From: Cepaea nemoralis
Lineage: Eukaryota; Mollusca; Gastropoda; Stylommatophora; Helicidae
Length of the DNA stretch: 64,000 nucleotides
Assembly: GCA_014155875.1 (NCBI GenBank)
Contig: JACEFZ010002068.1
Location: 1-64,000, forward strand
Direction: 5' to 3'
The notes under the pieces are model-generated. The model saw only the letters and a program-made list of their open reading frames with translations. It ran no database searches and was not told where the DNA came from. This document shows, one piece after another, positions 56,656-64,000 of the stretch. Position numbers and translations under genes: made by a program. The stretch's first letter is position 1. Every line of letters starts with the position of its first letter.

Positions 56656-57630
56656 ATGACGGAACAAGATTCCTTGGCACAAGTTTTGACGGGGGTAGGA
56701 ACAGTGATAGATAGACTTAATACGGTCATGAAACAACAAGGATTGACAACTGAAATTGTTAAGTTTAGTGGACAGGCAAGAGATTTTAAGAAGTGGATTA
56801 CTTCCATAGAGAAATATGCATATTTGGTGTCAGCATCAGATGAAGAGAAAATGAGACTTGCTTATCAGGCAGCGACAGAACCGGTTTCAGATCATATCCG
56901 AAGAAAATTAGAGGCTAGAGTAGATGAGACATGGGAGCAGTTCAAAGACGACCTAGCCCATAAGTACGCGGAAATAACGGACCCACAACATGCGTTTTCG
57001 GTGTTGAGACAGTCTAAACAAAGCAATGGAGAGACGGTACAATTGTTCAGCGATAGGTTGATTAACCTGGCTGAAGAAGCATTCTTAGGACAGAATGTAC
57101 GAGGAGAAGAAGTGGAGAGGATGTTAGTCGGGATTTTTGTAGATGGCATAAAATCCGATGGACTGAAATTTAAGCTGATGAGAGAAAACCCCGAGAGGTT
57201 ATCACAAGCTGTAGATATTGCGGTACAAGAAGAAAATTTGAGACGTAGATTTAGATTGAGAACAGGACTAGAAATAGGAACTAGTCGAGAAGACAGGATT
57301 GAGGAGCCTATGGAGATAGGACAAACAAGGTTCGGATGGAATAGGAGAGGAGGTATACAGACGTTACAAGGTAGAAATAGAAATGCTTATGATGAAAGAA
57401 GACAAATGAGGTATCCTACAAGTGAGACAGTAGGTAACACAAATAACACAAATATAGTCTGTTGGTTTTGTGGTCAACGCGGACACGTTTCTCGTTTTTG
57501 TGATAACAGGCGTATCCAGTCGAATACACAAAGTAGAAATGGCAATAGCAGGTTGAATATGAATGTTGAAGATAGACACAGAAATTTTACAGGTACAAGA
57601 ATGCAGGAAAACCGGCGCCCTACCTATTAA
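56656..57630 (+). CDS. gag: Element D gag
   Basis: 324 codons, uninterrupted. The N-terminal two thirds are a gypsy/mag-type capsid domain (FSGQARDFKKWITSIEKYA, RLINLAEEAFLG, GIFVDGIKSDGLKF). An Arg-rich linker and one CCHC knuckle (CWFCGQRGHVSRFC, about 269-282) follow. No coiled-coil N-terminus like that of elements A-C. The stop comes 42 bases after a candidate -1 frameshift heptamer. Confidence 0.92.
   Translation: MTEQDSLAQVLTGVGTVIDRLNTVMKQQGLTTEIVKFSGQARDFKKWITSIEKYAYLVSASDEEKMRLAYQAATEPVSDHIRRKLEARVDETWEQFKDDLAHKYAEITDPQHAFSVLRQSKQSNGETVQLFSDRLINLAEEAFLGQNVRGEEVERMLVGIFVDGIKSDGLKFKLMRENPERLSQAVDIAVQEENLRRRFRLRTGLEIGTSREDRIEEPMEIGQTRFGWNRRGGIQTLQGRNRNAYDERRQMRYPTSETVGNTNNTNIVCWFCGQRGHVSRFCDNRRIQSNTQSRNGNSRLNMNVEDRHRNFTGTRMQENRRPTY
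57582..57588 (+). promoter_or_regulatory. Candidate -1 ribosomal frameshift site, AAATTTT
   Basis: The heptamer fits X_XXY_YYZ in gag frame (AAT at 57583). A -1 slip gives the frame that runs through the gag stop into protease. A short CCTAT/ATAGG hairpin can form about 35 bases downstream. Confidence 0.5.
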
Positions 57631-58529
57631 ATAGGACCTATAGTAGGAGGGAAAATAACAAGGTCCCAAGGTTTAAAGAATATGTTAATAACAGGCATAG
57701 TAGGACGAGTAGAGAATACGTTCAACTAGATGAAATCAAACAGTTTACAGAAAATAAAACAGATCATAGCTCATGTATAATAGAAATAGGAAAATATAGA
57801 GTTCGTACATTAATTGATTCAGGAGCTCAGGTTAGTGTAATTAAAGAAAGTTTTTTATATAAAATAATGAGAAATTGTAGAATATTTAAGAGTCATAATA
57901 ATCTTCACTCTGTTACAGGACAGAACTTACAAGTAATTGGACAAACAATGATCAATTTTAAATTAGGAGGGATCAACGTAAGACATCTTTTTCATGTAGT
58001 GAAAGATTTAAATAGAAACATGCTTATAGGAAGAGATTTTTTAATAAAAAACGGAGTAAGACTTTTCTTTGATTTACACAAATTAAAATTCAAGGACGTG
58101 TATGTAGATATGGAAGAAGACATGCATATATCAGCACTAGTTAGAGTTAAAATGTCTACGACGTTAAAACCACAGTCGGTTAATTTGATACAAGCAAAGG
58201 TAAAGAGAAACCCATATTATGTGGCAGGACACACAGTTAGAATCACTGAGTTGCAAAAGGAAGTAATTGATGAGCCTGGTCTAGAAGTTCCGGATGGAAT
58301 AACATCATTAGATAAACATTTAACCTTTCCAGTAATGATTATTAACAACACAGGTAGAGAAATTAAATTATACAGAGGATGTGTAATAGCCAAACTAGAA
58401 CATAACATTAGTGACATATTGGCAACGGATAGAGTAGAAATGCCGGGAACAAATTATTCAGAAACTTCTAGTGAAAGAATTAATAACAGACTGCGGACGC
58501 GGAAGAAGAGGGAACGTACAAAAGGATGA
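57631..58529 (+). CDS. pol: Element D protease and linker
   Basis: Read in the -1 frame relative to gag, which is open through the gag end. The aspartic protease active site DSGAQVSVI begins at 57816, before any Met of this frame, so it must be made by frameshift from gag. The flap and second-half motif NMLIGRDFL is near 58,020. The frame ends at 58529, overlapping the RT frame by about 60 bases in the +1 direction, a likely mutation. Confidence 0.8.
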
Positions 58530-59361
58530 ATTGATCCATCCATTCAGAAGAAATACAGCCCAAATGCATTCACTAGACAAAATGACAAGGGAACAAGAAT
58601 TGTTGGCACAGTTAAAAGCTCCACCAGAAAATAAGAAAGTATTAGAACAACTTATAAAAGAAAATCAGGATGTATTTGCAATTAATGATTTAGAATTGGG
58701 AAGGACAAAAACAGTTACAATGGAAATAGATACGGGAGACCATCCACCAATTAGTTTAAAACCGTATAGAACTCCCTTAAGAAATAGAGAAATTGTTGAA
58801 AAGGCAATAGAAGATATGTTGAAAGCAGGAATAATAACAAGATCGAAGTCAGAATGGTCATCTCCGATCGTCATCGTGACCAAACCTGATGGTTCACATC
58901 GGTTCTGCTGTGACTATCGGGCGTTGAACAAAATCACTAAGAATGTAGCGTACCCATTGCCGGTGATTGATGATATTTTGGGGTTGCTTAATGGCTCTAC
59001 ATTCTTCACGACGCTAGACGCAAGATCAGGATTCTGGTGTATACCGATGTCGGAAGATGCTCAAAAGAAAAGTGCTTTCTGTACTCATATGGGTTCTTAC
59101 GAATTCTTACGAATGCCATTCGGGGTTCGAACGGCCCCGTCTCACTACATGCTGTTAATAAATGAGGTATTAGAGGGTATGCAAAAGTTTGCATTGGCAT
59201 ACATAGACGACATTCTAATCTATACAGCAGGGGATATAGATGATCACTTAAAACATGTAAGATTAGTATTCGACAGATTAAGAATACATGATGTTAAATT
59301 GAAGCTTAGTAAATGCGAGTTTTTAAAAAACAGAAACAAAATATTTGGGGTATATTATTAA
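58471..59361 (+). pseudogene. pol: Element D reverse transcriptase
   Basis: RT motifs in order: VTKPDGSHRFCCDYRALNK, LDARSGFWCIPM, MPFGVRTAPSHY and catalytic YIDD in AYIDDILIYT (near 59,197). The frame breaks in an A-rich stretch near 59,340 before the YIINRDGIKP motif, which continues in the next frame. Confidence 0.92.
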
Positions 59362-60970
59362 TAGAGACGGAATTAAACCAGACCAAGACAAGATAAAGGT
59401 TATTAAAGAGTTACCTCCTCCAACTAACGTAAAAGAAGTGCGTGCGTTTATTGGAACCTGTGGTTATTATAGGCGCTTTATCCCAGGGTTTTCAAAAATA
59501 GCAGAACCTATTACAAACTTAACGGGCAAATACGCTAGATTTAAGTGGGATGATGAGTGTCAAAAAGCGTTCGAGTTTTTAAAAAACAGCTTAACAGTGG
59601 TACCACTATTGACGCATCCAGATTTGAATAAACAGTTAATACTATATACAGATGCTTCAGATAATGCTATAGGAGCGTGTTTGGTTCAACCATATGAAGG
59701 AAAAGAATCTGGAATACCAGGAGTTAAAAATGAAAGGCCAATTTATTTCTTGTCTCATAAACTTAGCAGGTCGCAACGAAAATGGTCGACTATCGAGAAG
59801 GAGGCTTATGCTATTCATTATGCTTTACAGAAACTTAACTACTATTTACATAACGCAAATTTTGTTATTAGAACTGACCATATGCCTTTAAAATCTCTGT
59901 TAGAAGCTCCAGTGCAGAACAGGAAAATACAGACGTGGGCATTGAATCTACAGGGATACAATACAAAAATTGAATACATACCAGGTAGGATTAACACATG
60001 TGCTGATTTATTATCTAGGATCCCGTATCCACAGTCATCAGGAGACACAGAAGATGAAGGTGAACCAGAGATAGACGACCGAAACTGGCAAGTAAATATA
60101 TTAGATTCTGCCATAATAAATAGAGAAGAATTTGAGAGTTTGCCATCGGATCAAGAGTCTGAACCTAGAGCAGAAGACCCACATTTAACACAATTTAATA
60201 TGAAAGAAGAACAAGAATTAGATCCAAAAGTCTTACAAATAAAACAGAAATTAAAAGAAACGGAGGAGAATAAATATAAGAAGAATTATTTAGTTTTGCA
60301 AGAGGATGAACAGTTATATTATATGAGTGAAAGGAACGAACAGCTAAGGAAATATATTCCAAAACATTTGGAAAATGAAGTTTTAAAAGCATATCATGAT
60401 GAGAATGGTCATCTCGGTCGTGATAAATTGGTGAAAGCACTTACGAGTAAATATTATTGGCCGAACTTATTTAAATCTGCTTGTAAATATGTAGATACGT
60501 GTGAAAGATGCAGATTAAGGAATATGAAAACAATTAAGTGTCCCTTACAAGATACAGATATTCCTCAGTTTCCTATGCAAAAAATTAGTTTAGATATATC
60601 GGGTCCTCACCCTAGAACATTGTCAGGGAACGTGTATTTAATTCATATAGTAGACGTCTACAGTCTTTGGCCGGAAGTTTATGCAATCCCAGATAAGAGC
60701 GCAGATACTGTCATTAATATTTTTTAACAAGAATTCGTACCAAGATTTAGTTGCCCACAAAGTATACTTACGGATAATGGTAAAGAATTTGTAAATACAA
60801 AATTCGAAATGTTATTAAAAGATTTGAATATAAAACATATAAAGACCTCATACTATAGACCTTCTTCAAATGCTAAGAACGAACGACAACATAGGACATT
60901 ATACGATATTATAGCAAAGATTGTTGATGAACATGAAAAAGATTGGGATCTATTCTTAGGACCTGCGCTT
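59345..60970 (+). pseudogene. pol: Element D RNase H and integrase
   Basis: RNase H: YTDASDNAIGACL, EKEAYAIHYAL, RTDHMPLKSLL, CADLLSRIPYPQ. A long acidic linker and the integrase HHCC module follow (HDENGHLGRDKL, CERCRLRN), then the first Asp (LDISGPHP). A TAA at 60725-60727 interrupts; the same frame then carries the second Asp (ILTDNGKEF) and the Glu region (SNAKNERQHRTL). A frameshift follows near 60,975. Confidence 0.9.
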
Positions 60971-61070
60971 AAATCAAAATGAGAGCACGGGGTTTTCACC
61001 ATTCTACTTAATACACGGGAGAGAACCAGTACTACCTATAGATAATCTGTTAAAACCAAGACGGAAATAT

Positions 61071-61802
61071 ATGGGGGAAGACTTTCAAGAGACCATCATA
61101 CAGGAAATGCATAAAGCACACGTAAGATTAAAGAATAATATAATTAAAGCTAGAGAAAGACAGAAAAAGTACAAAAACGTGAATACAAAATTACAGGAGT
61201 TTAAAGTAGGTGATAGAGTTTATTACAAGAAGCATAGAAGGAACTCTAAGTTTGATGCTCGTTGGGTCCCAGGTTATTACGTTTTGGAAAAGCTAGGAAA
61301 TGTATCGTATAGTATCAAGAACCAGATCACGGGACATGTGGCAAGGGCACACGTGGAACACTTAAGAAGGGATGATGATGAGAAGGGAAATAATAATAAT
61401 TATTATTATTATTATTCAGACACCGGATACTTAGATGAACAAGTCGTCAGGGGAGATACAATAACCCCAGGTTTTAGAAAAGATCCAGCACAAAATCAGT
61501 TAATAACAACTCCAGTTTACGATGATACTCAAGAACAGACAACACCGAAAACGATAGAAGAAGGAAATGTGAATGAGAGTCATTATGATAGTATAGAATC
61601 TATAGAAGAGGAAATAGGTGCTCCATTTAAGAATACTAGACAAGCAACGAAAAGAAGAATGGATAAACAAAGAGAAAGAGAAGTAAAAAGACAGAGAAGA
61701 ATTAGAGATTATTCAACAAGCGGTGAAGATATGCCTCTACTAGAAAGGTCCTTAAAAAGAATGATAGACAAATTAGATGGGATATTGAACGGAAGAAATT
61801 AG
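61071..61802 (+). CDS. pol: Element D integrase C-terminal domain
   Basis: GPY/F-type module (FKVGDRVYYKKH, WVPGYYVLEKLGNVSYSI, HVEHLRRD) followed by a disordered acidic and basic tail. An AAT/ATT run inside the frame (about 61389-61420) codes for Asn and Tyr runs. After the stop, another frame on the same strand reads MEETNKLYEEEDIDVEIALI and ends at about 61,975, so the tail may once have been longer. Confidence 0.82.
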   Translation: MGEDFQETIIQEMHKAHVRLKNNIIKARERQKKYKNVNTKLQEFKVGDRVYYKKHRRNSKFDARWVPGYYVLEKLGNVSYSIKNQITGHVARAHVEHLRRDDDEKGNNNNYYYYYSDTGYLDEQVVRGDTITPGFRKDPAQNQLITTPVYDDTQEQTTPKTIEEGNVNESHYDSIESIEEEIGAPFKNTRQATKRRMDKQREREVKRQRRIRDYSTSGEDMPLLERSLKRMIDKLDGILNGRN

Positions 61803-61975
61803 CGGCTGCTAGCGAGGGACATACAGATGAAGAATAGGAAATGGATGAAAAGTCAGAATCAAATAGTAGTATGGAAGAAACTAATAAGTTATACGAAGAA
61901 GAAGATATTGATGTGGAGATAGCACTTATTCAAAGAAACTTGGAGTTATTGAAGAAGTGGAAACGTAAGAAGTAA

Positions 61976-62948
61976 ATGGATAGAAAATACTGCAGATAGC
62001 AAGATATAAGTTTCATGATTTAAAAAGGAAAGAGATACTTGATGAAGTATATGAGACGGTAGAAATGGAAAAGGTTTCTATTGATATTTTTCATAAATAG
62101 GTCTTGAGGAGTAGTTAAGCATTAAGATAACTAATATAGATGTAGGTTCGAGTGAGGCATATATTTTTTTTTCTCTGTGATGGAATTGCTGCTCGATTTT
62201 ATGTTTCAACTTCTTGAGTTTTCTTAGATAGATAAGTTAGTCAATGGTACAGCAGGTAGATATACTCTATAATAAATAGACAAGTTTTTATTGGTGCTAG
62301 AAATACCGTGGTTAATGGTAATGATTAAGAAGTTGCTACAAATGAAGGGGAAACAATTGATAGTGTCGAACCACAAGTTCTATTGGTAGGTAGTACGCTC
62401 ATTGTTAGCTAAAGATTTTTATGGAAAGAACAGATATTGTTTTAAGTTAGGAATTGGTCTGTGATAACAGATATATATATTTGGCAGTGAGTTGGTTTCT
62501 CGGTTATAAAAATAGTGGAATGACTTGTATGAATAGATATGTGTTACATTGGTTCGTATAGGAGGCCAATGTTGATGGGTCACTTTACGTAGTTAATTTT
62601 AAGTGAATTATATATTTTTTTGAAAACCTTCTCTTTAGCGAGAAGACACTTGTTTTATTGAATCTGAGTTTTTAATGCCTCATATATAATATGATTTTTT
62701 TGCTTGATTTGGTCCTGTAAAATGATTGTTATTATTTGATGTTAGAATAGGATTATTGTGTTCTTAGACTTTTGCGTACAAACTATTGGTCCGTAAAAGA
62801 GACCAATAGTGTTAGGTAATACTAGAATATTTTCTTCTGATTTGATAAGATGCATGTTATATTATTTTAAAATGTGTTTTTCTTTGAATGAGTTGATATC
62901 TTTAATTAATATGAGGGGAAACATAAATTTGTGGGGGAAAAAACTATT
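61976..62948 (+). other. Element D 3' noncoding region
   Basis: About 1 kb, AT-rich, no coding motif. Confidence 0.5.
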
Positions 62949-62960
62949 TGGGGCGGGGTA
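62932..62960 (+). promoter_or_regulatory. Element D polypurine tract
   Basis: GGGGGAAAAAA followed after a short TATTT-type interruption by GGGGCGGGG, ending two bases before the LTR-like TGATGTCC. Confidence 0.6.
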
Positions 62961-64000
62961 TGATGTCCTGTTTTGATTTTATTTCGCTTCACTCATAATT
63001 TAAATAAGTTGTTTTGTGTATTAGGTTACCTTGTTAGTATATATGTTACAAATTTAATTAAGTAAGTTTAATTTTCAAATAGTTATGGTGTTGGTTAGAA
63101 TAAAGAAAATACATGGGGCTTTATTTAAGACCCTTCGTTCAGAAAAGAGTTAATAAAACTACTGAGGGCTAATAGGGAGACACATTCTCTTTGTGAATAT
63201 TATGTGGCTGTGATAATCGACATGAAGAGGTTCTTATGAATATGAAGTATTAGAAAGTTAAATAGGAGCTGCATTAAAGTCAACATTATATGAAGATATA
63301 AGGTTGGGTATATGGAGAAAAAAAAAAGAAGAAAAAGGGGGGGGGGAGACTGTGAATGGCAGCATATAAGCTGGGGTATATATAGGTAGACAAGGAAGAG
63401 GATCATGGGATGTGAGGGGGCAAGATAGAGGAGCTGTGAAAAATCAGCGTTAATTAAATTAAAAATGTTCATGGAATATGAACATTGGCTCGTGGTCGAA
63501 GATGGGATAATGGAAATATGGACAAGATTGTGGATGGCAATATAAATGTTGAATATATAAATGTTGAGAAAACTTATATCAACTTGATTTATAGGGAACA
63601 AAGATATATTTCATAAGATGTATTTTTTAAAAAAAATTTTACAAAAAATGTTTTTGTTGGCAAGAGAGGTAAATGTGATTGTGTTGACTATTCATTCCTT
63701 TATGTAAATGTGATTGTGTTGACTATTCATTCCTTTATGCTTTTCACTGGGTGCGCACCCCTTCTTTACTTTTTCTAACTACATTGTTTTCTGTATATTC
63801 TGTGTTGTGAAAGAGTGAGGAATTTCATAAAGTCAAGTGTACGATAACGATTTTACGAGCTGTTCTTATGATATATATATTTTGTACAGGAACCTTGAAG
63901 AGCCAAGAACGAACGAGAAATGTATAGTGGTTTACTATATGGCAGGGGAAAGAGTTACGAATAGATTGTTTTACTTAAAATAAAGTTGGTTTGAGGAAGA
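62961..64000 (+). repeat. Element D, 3' LTR, partial
   Basis: Begins TGATGTCCTG just after the polypurine tract and leaves the window. It holds a 35-base tandem duplication (about 63669-63738), a TATATATATTTTG near 63,872 and AATAAAG near 63,980. No matching 5' copy is visible in the window; the ORF of 133 codons on the minus strand (63200-63601) is not recognised. Confidence 0.6.

Larger units (their letters stand above)
55577..64000 (+). mobile_element. Element D: conventional Ty3/gypsy retrotransposon, 3' end off window
   Basis: Gag, then in overlapping or broken frames PR-RT-RH-IN, the normal Ty3/gypsy order. 3' LTR starts at 62961. Coding frames carry several breaks (about 58,500, 59,345, 60,725 and 60,975), so this copy is decayed. 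It is unrelated in order and sequence detail to elements A-C. Confidence 0.9.

Noticed and set aside
56656..61802. Element D as another IN-before-RT element
   Set aside because: Its integrase clearly follows RNase H, so the order is conventional.

Overview
The window looks like a transposon-dense, intergenic stretch of a metazoan nuclear genome. Microsatellite and minisatellite DNA, LINEs, tRNA-derived SINEs, Ty3/gypsy LTR retrotransposons and DNA transposons fill it, and I recognise no host protein-coding gene. A marine invertebrate, perhaps a mollusc, is my guess from the element types (Gmr1-like gypsy elements, I/Nimb-like LINEs with an RNase H domain, abundant TCTG, CA, GA and ATT repeats); nothing in the sequence proves the taxon.

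Layout. 1-1.2 kb: degenerate LINE reverse transcriptase fragment (+). 2.4-5.7 kb: TCTG-rich tandem repeats, a 2.1-kb purine tract (GGA/GAG minisatellite), a retroelement-like 3' end, then TA and GA microsatellites. 5.9-26.1 kb: one CA-rich minisatellite split by a nest of elements. Gypsy element B (6469-25018) sits in the minisatellite. Element A (8231-20016, minus strand, 618-bp LTRs, TSD CAGCA) sits in B. A fossil piggyBac-like transposon (9784-12003, flanked by TTAA) sits in A. 26.8-31.8 kb: a SINE, a LINE RNase H fragment, and an I/Nimb-like LINE ORF2 (minus). 32.0-41.9 kb: a Tc1/mariner-superfamily DDE transposase (minus), cut by element C (32395-41318), a nearly intact 8.9-kb gypsy element with 2.18-kb LTRs and TSD TTGTC. 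42.5-49.2 kb: more LINE fragments, a LINE ORF1 with CCHC knuckles, SINEs. 49.1-55.2 kb: microsatellites, SINEs, a SINE-like minisatellite and a 12-copy 110-bp satellite. 55.5-64 kb: element D, a conventional Ty3/gypsy element (+) that runs off the window.

The most notable biology is the pol order of elements A, B and C. Protease is followed by integrase, then reverse transcriptase and RNase H. This is the Ty1/copia order, but with Ty3/gypsy-type domains, and matches what is known as the Gmr1-like group. Element D has the ordinary order PR-RT-RH-IN, so both architectures occur side by side. Element B is also rearranged: its gag-PR-IN half is on the minus strand and a complementary RT-RH half lies on the plus strand within the same pair of direct LTRs.

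All element proteins except most of C's gag-pol carry stops or frameshifts, so most of the window is fossil DNA. Element C, with LTRs about 99% identical by eye and only one frameshift seen, is the youngest insertion. Calls come from reading motifs, frames and repeat boundaries by eye; no database search was possible.
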